Below are positions 1 to 5,856 of a stretch of 8,098 nucleotides of DNA, in pieces. Positions within the stretch are counted from its first letter, which is position 1. The number at the start of each line of letters is the position of its first letter. Position numbers and translations under genes: made by a program. The stretch covers positions 1-8,098 of the forward strand of contig JAPOXB010000259.1 in assembly GCA_026707335.1 (NCBI GenBank). Direction: 5' to 3'. The notes below the pieces were generated by a model. It saw only the letters and a list, made by a program, of their open reading frames with translations, did not search any database and was not told the DNA's origin. The DNA comes from Chloroflexota bacterium. Its GTDB lineage: Bacteria > Chloroflexota > Dehalococcoidia > Bin125.

Positions 1-2
1 TG

Positions 3-269
3 CACGAGACGACTCTTGGCGCCGGGGAGCGGATGTGGTTCCTCGCCGCGGACATCGAGGGCCCGGGCTTCGAAGGGCCTGGACACGTGGCGGTGTGGGC
101 GACCACCGCCGACCGCCGGCGCATCGAAGCGGTGAACCACCTCGCCCGTGTCTTCTCCACGTGGGGCTCCGACGTCCCGTTCTTCGGGTTGGGCTACGAA
201 AATGCCGCGCTCACGGCAGCGGTCGGCTGCGTGGAGGTCGCGCTCGGCGCATCGGATCGCTCCGGCTGA
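3..269 (+). CDS. C-terminal part of an unrecognised protein, cut by the left window edge
   Basis: The reading frame is open from the first complete codon at position 3 to a TGA at 267-269, giving 88 visible residues. The real start probably lies outside the window. An in-frame ATG at 33 exists, but no clear ribosome binding site precedes it and coding-like codons continue upstream of it, so I treat the gene as partial. Third positions are strongly G/C, like the well-supported genes nearby, which argues that it is real. The visible part mixes glycine/proline-rich turns (IEGPGFEGPGHVAVWATTA), a basic helix-like stretch (DRRRIEAVNHLARVF) and an alanine-rich end (AALTAAVGCVEVAL). I see no transmembrane segment, metal-binding cluster or catalytic motif that I recognise, and I assign no function. 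Confidence 0.6.
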   Translation, partial: HETTLGAGERMWFLAADIEGPGFEGPGHVAVWATTADRRRIEAVNHLARVFSTWGSDVPFFGLGYENAALTAAVGCVEVALGASDRSG

Positions 270-327
270 CGGGCCGAGGGACCACGCGGCGGCCATAACG
301 AGACGCCGCATCCGGCCCGCGACGGGG

Positions 328-333
328 TACGCT
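328..333 (+). promoter_or_regulatory. Possible -10 element (TACGCT) ahead of the hairpin leader and SWIM gene
   Basis: TACGCT fits the TANNNT form of a sigma-70-type -10 box and lies about 175 bases before the SWIM gene. No recognisable TTGACA-like -35 box sits at the usual distance. If it is used, both hairpins at 381-428 would lie in the transcribed leader of the SWIM gene. This is a weak match in GC-rich DNA. Confidence 0.2.
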
Positions 334-380
334 GCGATCCGTGGCAGGAACCGGTCGTCACACACCGGGCGAACTCGATC

Positions 381-399
381 GGGCGCGCAGCGCGCGCCC
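381..399 (+). other. Perfect GC-only hairpin, 8-bp stem with 3-base loop
   Basis: GGGCGCGC at 381-388 pairs perfectly with GCGCGCCC at 392-399 around the loop AGC. It sits three bases before a second strong hairpin (403-428), in the gene-free stretch between the partial gene and the SWIM gene. A smaller 5-bp stem (CCGGT 351-355 with ACCGG 364-368) lies just upstream. The arrangement is what one would expect of a structured RNA leader or a compound terminator, but short GC-only palindromes also arise by chance in DNA of this composition. Confidence 0.4.
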
Positions 400-402
400 C
401 TG

Positions 403-431
403 ACGCATCATCCCGCGGGATGGTGCGTTTT
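403..431 (+). terminator. Probable rho-independent terminator (or attenuator), + strand
   Basis: The arm 403-413 (ACGCATCATCC) pairs with 418-428 (GGATGGTGCGT). One more C-G pair (414 with 417) could form, but that would leave only a two-base loop. One pair is a T-G wobble and the rest are Watson-Crick. A run of four T's (428-431) overlaps the end of the stem. No T-run follows on the opposite strand, so the signal points along +. It ends about 160 bases after the stop of the upstream partial gene and about 70 bases before the SWIM start. It could therefore terminate the first gene or act as an attenuator in the SWIM leader. The T-run is short, so efficiency is uncertain. Confidence 0.5.
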
Positions 432-503
432 CGCGTCCCCCGTCGTGACGGCCGTTCCGCCCGCGTGGTCGGCGCAGCGGATCGGCGAGGACGGGACGTA
501 CGC

Positions 504-743
504 ATGCACAGCAGTCTCATCGGCAAGATCGCCAAGGCGCGGATCTACGCGGAAGAGCGGCATCGGATCACGATTGAGTCGATCGCCTGCGAGATTCGCG
601 GCGACAACGCCAGCCATACGGTGCAACTGCGCGAGGGCGCCTGGCAGTGCGACTGCGCCTTCTTCGCCGGCCACCTCACGTGCAGCCACTCGATGGCGAT
701 GGGGCGCATCCTCTCGGGCATGCTGCCGGCCGCGACCGCCTGA
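504..743 (+). CDS. Small SWIM zinc-finger protein
   Basis: This 79-residue protein is almost entirely one SWIM-type zinc finger. The CxCx(n)CxH signature is present as C49-D-C51, eight residues, then C60-S-H62, with the typical following helix (SMAMGRIL, 61-70). The first half (LIGKIAKARIYAEERHRITIESIACEIRG, 5-33) reads as a basic helix followed by beta strands. SWIM domains bind zinc and are thought to mediate DNA or protein contacts. Larger proteins carry them next to helicase or transposase domains, but here the domain stands alone. I chose the ATG at 504 because the frame's earlier ATG at 420 lies inside the terminator-like hairpin and would add 28 low-complexity Arg-rich residues. A GAGGA at 487-491 is a weak, rather distant ribosome binding site. 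The gene converges on fabF with only 12 bases between the stops. Its cellular role is unknown. Similar short SWIM proteins occur, as I recall, in Chloroflexota. Confidence 0.8.
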   Translation: MHSSLIGKIAKARIYAEERHRITIESIACEIRGDNASHTVQLREGAWQCDCAFFAGHLTCSHSMAMGRILSGMLPAATA

Positions 744-755
744 CCGCCCGCCGGG

Positions 756-2006
756 CTACTCGGCCGCCCGGAACACGAGGCAGGCGTTCTGCCCGCCGAA
801 GCCGAAGGAGTTGCTCAGCGCGACCCGCACCGCGGCCTCGCGCGCGACGTTGGGCACGTAGTCGAGGTCGCATTCCGGGTCCGGCGTCTGCTGGTTGATC
901 GTGGGGTGGATGGTCCCGGTCTCCAGCGTGCGCACCGTCGCGACGGTCTCGAAGGCGCCGGCGGCGCCGAAGCTGTGCCCGGTCATCGACTTGCTGGAGC
1001 TGATGGGGACGGTCCCCGCCGACTCGCCCAGCGCGATCTTGATGGCCTGCGTCTCGGAGACGTCGTTGAGCGGCGTCGAGGTGCCGTGAGCGTTGACGTA
1101 GTCGATCTCCCCCGGCCCCACGCCCGCGTCCTCCATCGCCCACTGCATGGCGCGCACCGGCCCCGCCCCGCTCGCGTCGGGCGCGACGAGGTGGTAGGCG
1201 TCGCCGCTGCAGCCGAAGCCGGCGACCTCGGCCCGCAGCCGCGCCCCGCGCGCCCGCGCGTGCGCCTCGCTCTCCAGCACGACGATGGCCGCGCCCTCGG
1301 CCGGCACGAAGCCGTCGCGGTCGGCGTCGAAGGGGCGCGAGGCCCCGGCGGGGTCGTCGTTGCGCCCGGTCGAGAGCGCCCGCATGACGGCGAAGCCGCT
1401 CAGCCCCAGCGAGCAGAAACCGGCTTCGGTGCCGCCGCAGATCATGATGTCGGCGGCGCCCCGGCGGATGACCTCGCTGGCGTCGCCGATCGCCTGCGTG
1501 CCGGCCGCGCAGGCGGTCACGACGGTGTTGTTGAAGCCGCCCAGCCCGAACTGCATGGCCACGTTGGCGGCGGCCATGTTGGGCAGGATGCGGGGCAGGA
1601 AGAAGGGGTCGATGCGCATGCCGCCCTTGGCCTCCAGCACGCCGGCCGCCTCCTCGACGTTGGGGAAGCCGCCGTTGCCGTTGCCCAGCACCACGCCGAT
1701 GCGGGAGCGATCCTCGGCGTCGAGGTCCAGGCCGGCATCCTCGACGCTCTCCCGCGTCGCCGCGACGGCGAGCTGCGAGAAGCGCGCCATGCGCCGGGCG
1801 GCCTTGCGGTCCATGTGGTCGCGGGCGTCGAAGCCCCGCACCTCGCCGCCGATGCGGCAGGGGAAGCCGGTCGCGTCGAAGAGCGTGAGCGGGCCGATGC
1901 CGCTCCGCCCGGCGACCAGCCCCGCCCAGAAGTCGTCGACGCCCAGCCCCAGCGGGGTCATCGCGCCCATGCCGGTGATGAAGACGCGGGGACGGGAATC
2001 GGTCAT
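756..2006 (-). CDS. fabF: Beta-ketoacyl-ACP synthase II (3-oxoacyl-ACP synthase, KAS II)
   Basis: This cytosolic enzyme of type II fatty-acid synthesis condenses malonyl-ACP with an acyl-ACP, releasing CO2 and adding two carbons. The protein has 416 residues, normal for the family, with the thiolase fold in two halves. It opens with VFITGMGAMTPLG (8-20). The nucleophilic cysteine is C166 in TACAAGT, the two catalytic histidines are H307 (NAHGTSTPLND) and H344 (KSMTGHSFGAAGA, with K339), and the C-terminal loop GFGGQN is at 402-407. The Cys-His-His set separates it from FabH-type (Cys-His-Asn) enzymes. I chose the ATG at 2006 because AGGAG lies just upstream and the family's first strand begins at residue 8. 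An open frame continues upstream to 2126, but that extension would overlap folC and is Arg/Pro-rich. It lies 37 bp downstream of folC and is probably co-transcribed with it. FabB (KAS I) is the nearest alternative, but the motifs favour FabF. Confidence 0.96.
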   Translation of the reverse strand: MTDSRPRVFITGMGAMTPLGLGVDDFWAGLVAGRSGIGPLTLFDATGFPCRIGGEVRGFDARDHMDRKAARRMARFSQLAVAATRESVEDAGLDLDAEDRSRIGVVLGNGNGGFPNVEEAAGVLEAKGGMRIDPFFLPRILPNMAAANVAMQFGLGGFNNTVVTACAAGTQAIGDASEVIRRGAADIMICGGTEAGFCSLGLSGFAVMRALSTGRNDDPAGASRPFDADRDGFVPAEGAAIVVLESEAHARARGARLRAEVAGFGCSGDAYHLVAPDASGAGPVRAMQWAMEDAGVGPGEIDYVNAHGTSTPLNDVSETQAIKIALGESAGTVPISSSKSMTGHSFGAAGAFETVATVRTLETGTIHPTINQQTPDPECDLDYVPNVAREAAVRVALSNSFGFGGQNACLVFRAAE

Positions 2007-2043
2007 CGGCTCCTGCGTTTCGTCCTGGGCGCCGGCCGGGGCC

Positions 2044-3453
2044 TCACGGCTCGCGGTCCGCGCGCGCCGAGGTGGGCCGCCCGCCCGCCTGCCGTTGAAT
2101 ATATGCACGCGCCTCGGCCGCCACAAAGAGCGAGCCCAGCACGCAGACCAGATCGTTGGGTCCGGCCAGCGATCGGGCCGTCTCGACGGCCGTCGCGACG
2201 CGCGGCTCCACGACGATCTCCGGGATGCGCGAGGCGAACACCTCGGCCGCGTCCTGGGCCGGCCGGCTGCGCGGGTGTCCCGCCGCCGTCACGACCACCG
2301 CCGCCGCCCGCGCCGCGAGCCGGTCGGCCATGCCGGCCAGATCCTTGTCGCCCAGCACGCCGATCACGGCGATGAGCCGATCGTAGGCGAAATAGTCGGG
2401 CAGCGAGTCGAGCACCCGCGCCAGCGACTCCTCGTTGTGCGCCCCGTCGATCACCACGCGCGGGTCGCGCGCGATCGTCTCCAGCCGGCCCGGCCAGGCG
2501 ACCGTCGCGAGGCCGGTGTGCAGCGCCGCCTCGGGCGCCGTCAGTCCCTGGCGGCGCAGCTCGTCGATCGTCGCGAGGGCCGTGGCGGCGTTCTCGATCT
2601 GATGCCGCCCCAGCAGCGACAGCAGGTGCAGCGTCTCCGGCGCCTCGCCCGGGGCCGGTTGCCGGCGGCGCAGGCGGAACCACTGCCCCGCCGCCTCGTG
2701 CCCGGCGGGCTCGGTCTCGTAGCGCTCGGCGACGTCGATGAGCGGCGCCTCGACGTCTTCCACGTGCGCGCGCACGGCCTCGGCCGCCGCCTCGCTGCGC
2801 TGCGGCCCCAGCACGACGGCGTTGGTCGCCGCGTGCACGATGCCCGCCTTCTCCCAGGCGATCTTGCGGATGTCGTCGCCCAGGACGTGCACGTGCTCCT
2901 TCGAGAGCGCCGTCACGACGGCCGCGTCCTTGCGGCGCATGACGTTCGTGCAGTCCAGCCGCCCGCCCAGGCCGACCTCGATCACCTGCGCGTCCACGGC
3001 GGCGTCGCGGAAGGCGCTGAAGGCCATCGCGGTGAGGATCTCGAAGGTGCTCAGGCGGCCCGGCGCGGCCTGCAACTCCGCCTCCAGGATGGGGCGGACC
3101 TGCTCGACCAGCGCGGCGAAGCGCTCCGGCGCGATCGGCTCGCCGTCGAGCCGGATGCGCTCGCGGAACTCGTGCACGTGGGGGCTGCTGAAGAAGCCGG
3201 TGCGCAGGCCGGCCGCGCGCAGGATCGACTCGATCATCGCCGCCGTCGAGCCCTTGCCCTTCGATCCGGCGACGTGCACGGTCAGGCGCGGCGCCGCCTC
3301 GCTGCCGTCCTGGGGCCGGTCGAGCCGGTCCATCAGGCTGTTGATCCGGTCGAGGGCGAAGGCCTCGGGCACGCGCCGGTTGCGGGCGCGCTCGAAGTCG
3401 GCGAAGCCCAGGATGTACTCGACGGAGGTCCCGTAGTCCATGGCGCCGTCCAT
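2044..3453 (-). CDS. folC: Folylpolyglutamate synthase (possibly also dihydrofolate synthase)
   Basis: This Mur-ligase-family enzyme adds glutamate to folates by ATP-dependent ligation, retaining and activating them in the cytosol. Many bacterial FolC proteins also make dihydrofolate from dihydropteroate, and sequence alone does not settle whether this one does. The protein has 469 residues, slightly longer than many FolC proteins. Landmarks in order are: P-loop GSKGKGST (63-70), SSPHVHEFRERI (89-100), VIEVGLGGRLDCTNV (157-171), the IAWEKAGI lysine region (198-205), GRHQIENAATA (282-292), WPGRLE (320-325), the DGAHN motif (336-340), GVLGDKD (365-371), HPRSRPA (393-399) and GSLFVAAEAR (440-449). 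The P-loop carries SK where many FolC proteins have TN. I chose the ATG at 3453 because AGGAG precedes it by four bases. A longer frame to 3561 lacks such a site, and an ATG at 3441 is too far from it. It is transcribed divergently from fbp and lies upstream of fabF. Confidence 0.95.
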   Translation of the reverse strand: MDGAMDYGTSVEYILGFADFERARNRRVPEAFALDRINSLMDRLDRPQDGSEAAPRLTVHVAGSKGKGSTAAMIESILRAAGLRTGFFSSPHVHEFRERIRLDGEPIAPERFAALVEQVRPILEAELQAAPGRLSTFEILTAMAFSAFRDAAVDAQVIEVGLGGRLDCTNVMRRKDAAVVTALSKEHVHVLGDDIRKIAWEKAGIVHAATNAVVLGPQRSEAAAEAVRAHVEDVEAPLIDVAERYETEPAGHEAAGQWFRLRRRQPAPGEAPETLHLLSLLGRHQIENAATALATIDELRRQGLTAPEAALHTGLATVAWPGRLETIARDPRVVIDGAHNEESLARVLDSLPDYFAYDRLIAVIGVLGDKDLAGMADRLAARAAAVVVTAAGHPRSRPAQDAAEVFASRIPEIVVEPRVATAVETARSLAGPNDLVCVLGSLFVAAEARAYIQRQAGGRPTSARADREP

Positions 3454-3602
3454 CGCGTTCTCCTGCCGGTGGCCGCGCGCCGTGCGGCGGCCTTCGCTCC
3501 GGCCCGGCAATGGTACGGGACGCTTGACCTTCTCGCGGGACTGGGGCGACGCTGCCCCCACCAGCCCATCCGGGGACTGGGCGATCGGAACGGGGCGGAG
3601 CG
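3454..3602. promoter_or_regulatory. Divergent intergenic region between folC and fbp, probable promoter region
   Basis: Both flanking genes point away from this 149-bp stretch, so it should carry promoters for each. On the minus strand, TACCAT (3515-3510) is a possible -10 for folC. On the plus strand, TTGACC (3524-3529) is a good -35-like hexamer, but no matching -10 box stands 16-18 bases downstream. A direct repeat, GGGACTGGG at 3537-3545 and 3573-3581 (36 bases apart), and a small hairpin GGGGC/GCCCC (3543-3547 with 3554-3558) lie on the fbp side and could be an operator or leader structure. fbp has only a weak ribosome binding site (GGAG at 3597-3600, two bases before the ATG). None of these elements is strong alone. 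Confidence 0.35.
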
Positions 3603-4592
3603 ATGTCAGCAGGAGACGCGGCGCCGGCGCCGGGAGACACGTTGCACGATGCGCTGGCGCACAGGCTGGCGCCCGAAGAGGCCGCCGCCGGCCTGGGCGT
3701 CGTGATCGAGGCCATCGCGGGCGGGGCCGCCGGCGTCGAGCGGCTGACGCGCCGGGCGGCGCTCGCCGGCGTGCTGGGCGACACCGGCGAGGTCAACGTG
3801 CAGGGCGAACTCGTGCAGCGCCTCGACGCCGAGGGCACCGACATCTTCGTCACCGCCCTGCGCGACTGCGGGCGCGTGGCCGCCCTGGCCTGCGAGGAGC
3901 TGGAGGCGATGGTGCACGTCAGCGACGCGCCCGATCACCCCTACCTGGCGCTCTTCGACCCCGTCGACGGATCCAGCAACATCGACGTGGGCGTCACGAT
4001 CGGCTCGATCTTCGCGATCTACCGGCGGCGCGACGACGCGCCGGTCGACGAGGCGACGCTACGCCGCCCCGGCCGCGACCAGATCGCTGCCTGCTACGCC
4101 ATCTACGGCTCCAGCACGGTGCTGGTCGTCGCGACGCGGGCCGGCGTCGATGGCTTCACGCTCGACCCCGCCTCGGGCGAGTTCCGCCTCACGCATCCCG
4201 GCATCCGCATCCCGGCCAAGGTGTCGTGCTACTCCGTCAACGAGGGCAACCAGGACCGCTGGACGGCGCCCATGCAGGCGGCCGTGGCCGCGCTGCGCGG
4301 CCGCTACGGGCTGCGCTACGTCGGCTCGCTGGTGGCCGACTTCCACCGCAACCTGCTCAAGGGCGGCATCTTCCTCTACCCCGGCGACGTCAAGAGCCCG
4401 GCCGGCAAGCTGCGCCTGGGCTACGAGGCCAACCCCCTGACCTTCGTCGCGGAGCAGGCGGGCGGACGCGGCAGCACCGGCGCCGGGTCGATCCTCGACG
4501 TGCCGCCCGAGGAACTGCACCAGCGCACGCCGCTCATCGTGGGCAACGCCGACCTGGTCGACGAGGTCGACCGCATCCTCGCCGGCGGCTGA
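3603..4592 (+). CDS. fbp: Class 1 fructose-1,6-bisphosphatase
   Basis: It hydrolyses fructose-1,6-bisphosphate to fructose-6-phosphate and phosphate with Mg2+, the committed step of gluconeogenesis, and acts in the cytosol. The 329 residues match the usual length of class 1 FBPase (about 330). The metal site is visible as E98/E99 in CEELEA, D119 and D122 in FDPVDGSSNID (118-128), and E275 in YEANPLTFVAEQAGG. Substrate-binding parts are also present: YGSS (168-171), YSVNEGN (210-216), YVGSLVADFHRNLLKGGIF (239-257) and K269 in AGKLRLGYEANP. LIVGN near the C-terminus is typical. It is not a GlpX (class 2) or bifunctional FBPA/P enzyme. The ATG at 3603 is the first plausible start. The aldolase producing its substrate follows 156 bases downstream on the same strand, consistent with shared gluconeogenic use. 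Confidence 0.96.
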   Translation: MSAGDAAPAPGDTLHDALAHRLAPEEAAAGLGVVIEAIAGGAAGVERLTRRAALAGVLGDTGEVNVQGELVQRLDAEGTDIFVTALRDCGRVAALACEELEAMVHVSDAPDHPYLALFDPVDGSSNIDVGVTIGSIFAIYRRRDDAPVDEATLRRPGRDQIAACYAIYGSSTVLVVATRAGVDGFTLDPASGEFRLTHPGIRIPAKVSCYSVNEGNQDRWTAPMQAAVAALRGRYGLRYVGSLVADFHRNLLKGGIFLYPGDVKSPAGKLRLGYEANPLTFVAEQAGGRGSTGAGSILDVPPEELHQRTPLIVGNADLVDEVDRILAGG

Positions 4593-4606
4593 CCGGCCCC
4601 TGACCC

Positions 4607-4625
4607 GCGGTGAGATTTCCACCGC
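4607..4625 (+). other. Small hairpin after fbp stop, doubtful terminator
   Basis: GCGGTG (4607-4612) pairs with CACCGC (4620-4625) around a seven-base loop that contains the only T-run (TTT). No T-run follows the stem, so intrinsic termination is not well supported. It lies 15 bases after the fbp stop codon. Confidence 0.2.
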
Positions 4626-4673
4626 CGAATCCCCATCCGCTCCCCAGCCGTCGTCCGCGGCGGGCGGGCGCGC

Positions 4674-4679
4674 TAGCAT
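4674..4679 (+). promoter_or_regulatory. Possible -10 element (TAGCAT) for the aldolase gene
   Basis: TAGCAT matches TATAAT at four of six positions and stands out in a very GC-rich 156-base gap, 69 bases before the aldolase start. The hexamer 17 bases upstream (TCGTCC) is only a half match to TTGACA. It suggests that the aldolase can be transcribed separately from fbp. Confidence 0.35.
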
Positions 4680-4748
4680 CGAACGCGCCCTCGCCGCCGG
4701 GCGGCCCCGGCGCGCCGCGCCATCGGCGGGGAAGCCTCGGAGGAGAGC

Positions 4749-5780
4749 ATGCACACCGACGAACTGGCGGCGACGGCGCGGGCGCTGGTCGCGCCCGGCA
4801 AGGGCATCCTGGCGGCCGACGAGAGCACGCCGACCATCCAGAAGCGGCTGGCCAGCATCAACGTGCCATCGACGCCCGAGAACCGGCGCGACTGGCGGCA
4901 ACTGCTGTTCACCTGCCCCGGCATCGGCGACACGATCAGCGGCGTGATCCTGTACGACGAGACCATCCGGCAAGACGCGACGGACGGCCGCCGCCTGGCC
5001 GACGTGCTGGCGTCGCAGGGCGTGATGCCGGGCATCAAGGTCGACACGGGCGCGAAGGCGCTGGCCGGCTCCCCGGACGAGAAGATCACCGAGGGCCTCG
5101 ACGGGCTGCGCGACCGCGCCAACGAGTACCGCGAGCTGGGCGCCCGCTTCACGAAGTGGCGCGCCGTGATCGCGATCGGGCCGGGGCTGCCCTCGCGCTA
5201 CTGCATCGACGTCAACGCGCACGCGCTGGCCCGCTTCGCGGCGCTGTCGCAGGAGGCGGGGCTGGTGCCCATCGTCGAGCCCGAGGTGCTGATGGACGGC
5301 GACCACGGCATCGAGCGCTGCGCCGAGGTCACCGAGGCCACGCAGCGGCGCGTCTTCGAGGAGCTGGCGGCGCAGGGGGTCTCGCTGGAGGGCATGCTGC
5401 TCAAGCCGAACATGGTGCTGTCGGGCAAGGACGCGGCCGATCGGGCCGACGCGGCGGGCGTCGCAGCGGCCACCCTGGGCTGCTTCCGCCGCACGATCCC
5501 GGCCGCGATGCCGGGCGTCGTCTTCCTCTCCGGCGGCCAGGGCGACGAGGAGGCGACCGTCAACCTGGACGCGATCAACCGGCTGGCGCAAGCCGAGGGG
5601 GCGCCCTGGCAGCTGAGCTACTCCTACGGCCGCGGCCTGCAGGCGACGCCGCTGCGCGCCTGGGGCGGCGACCCGGCCAATGTGGCCGCGGCCCAGGCCG
5701 CCTTCCAGGAGCGGGCGGCCGCCACGGGCGCCGCCCGACAGGGCGCCTACAGCCCCGCGCCGACGCCGGCCGCCGTCTGA
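4749..5780 (+). CDS. fda: Class I fructose-bisphosphate aldolase
   Basis: It reversibly cleaves fructose-1,6-bisphosphate to dihydroxyacetone phosphate and glyceraldehyde-3-phosphate through a lysine Schiff base, without metal. The 343 residues align by eye with the classical (animal/plant-like) class I family: D24 in GILAADES (D33 in muscle aldolase), K97 in GIKVDTG (K107), K136 in FTKWRAV (K146), E177 in PIVEPEVL (E187), the Schiff-base lysine K219 in EGMLLKPNMVLSG (K229), SGGQ (261-264) and R295 in YSYGRGLQ (R303). It is not the DhnA/FbaB archaeal-type class I enzyme or the zinc-dependent class II enzyme. The C-terminal tail ends APTPAAV, unlike the tyrosine-ending tail of animal enzymes that modulates activity. 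The ATG at 4749 has a strong GGAGGAG (4739-4745) ribosome binding site, suggesting high translation. The gene symbol for this bacterial form varies between databases. Confidence 0.96.
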   Translation: MHTDELAATARALVAPGKGILAADESTPTIQKRLASINVPSTPENRRDWRQLLFTCPGIGDTISGVILYDETIRQDATDGRRLADVLASQGVMPGIKVDTGAKALAGSPDEKITEGLDGLRDRANEYRELGARFTKWRAVIAIGPGLPSRYCIDVNAHALARFAALSQEAGLVPIVEPEVLMDGDHGIERCAEVTEATQRRVFEELAAQGVSLEGMLLKPNMVLSGKDAADRADAAGVAAATLGCFRRTIPAAMPGVVFLSGGQGDEEATVNLDAINRLAQAEGAPWQLSYSYGRGLQATPLRAWGGDPANVAAAQAAFQERAAATGAARQGAYSPAPTPAAV

Positions 5781-5856
5781 TCCGGCCGCCCGGCCACGCT
5801 CCATGGCGCCGAACGGACCGGGCATCATTCAGGGTTGGCCGGTGCGGGACGGGCGG

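Noticed and set aside
420..503. A longer SWIM protein starting at ATG 420
   Set aside because: That ATG lies within the 403-428 hairpin. The added 28 residues are Arg-rich and frame-shadow-like, and the ATG at 504 better fits short SWIM proteins.
751..771. CCGGGC/GCCCGG inverted repeat (751-756 with 766-771) at the SWIM-fabF junction as a two-way terminator
   Set aside because: It has a six-base stem, a nine-base loop, no T-run on either side, and lies partly inside fabF coding sequence. The GC content makes such matches common.
2007..2126. A 40-residue N-terminal extension of FabF
   Set aside because: It would overlap the end of folC and is Arg/Pro-rich. The ATG at 2006 has AGGAG just upstream, and the family fold starts right after it.
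906..2375. A 489-codon + strand frame opposite fabF
   Set aside because: Same reason: it is antisense to catalytic-motif-bearing fabF, and its composition is typical of a GC-rich shadow.
3454..3561. A 36-residue N-terminal extension of FolC
   Set aside because: The ATG at 3453 has AGGAG four bases upstream. The extension has no family counterpart and would consume most of the divergent promoter region.
1285..3705. An 806-codon open frame on the + strand, opposite fabF and folC
   Set aside because: It is a shadow frame in GC-rich DNA. Its translation is low-complexity (Arg/Ala/Pro/Gly-rich) with no domain, while the opposite strand encodes two fully motif-supported enzymes.
3603..5780. Possible bifunctional FBP aldolase/phosphatase
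   Set aside because: The two activities are encoded by separate complete genes, each with the classic motifs of its own monofunctional family.
4059..5828. A 589-codon minus-strand frame opposite fbp and the aldolase
   Set aside because: It spans two well-supported + strand enzymes and their intergenic gap. It has no recognisable motif and shows biased composition.
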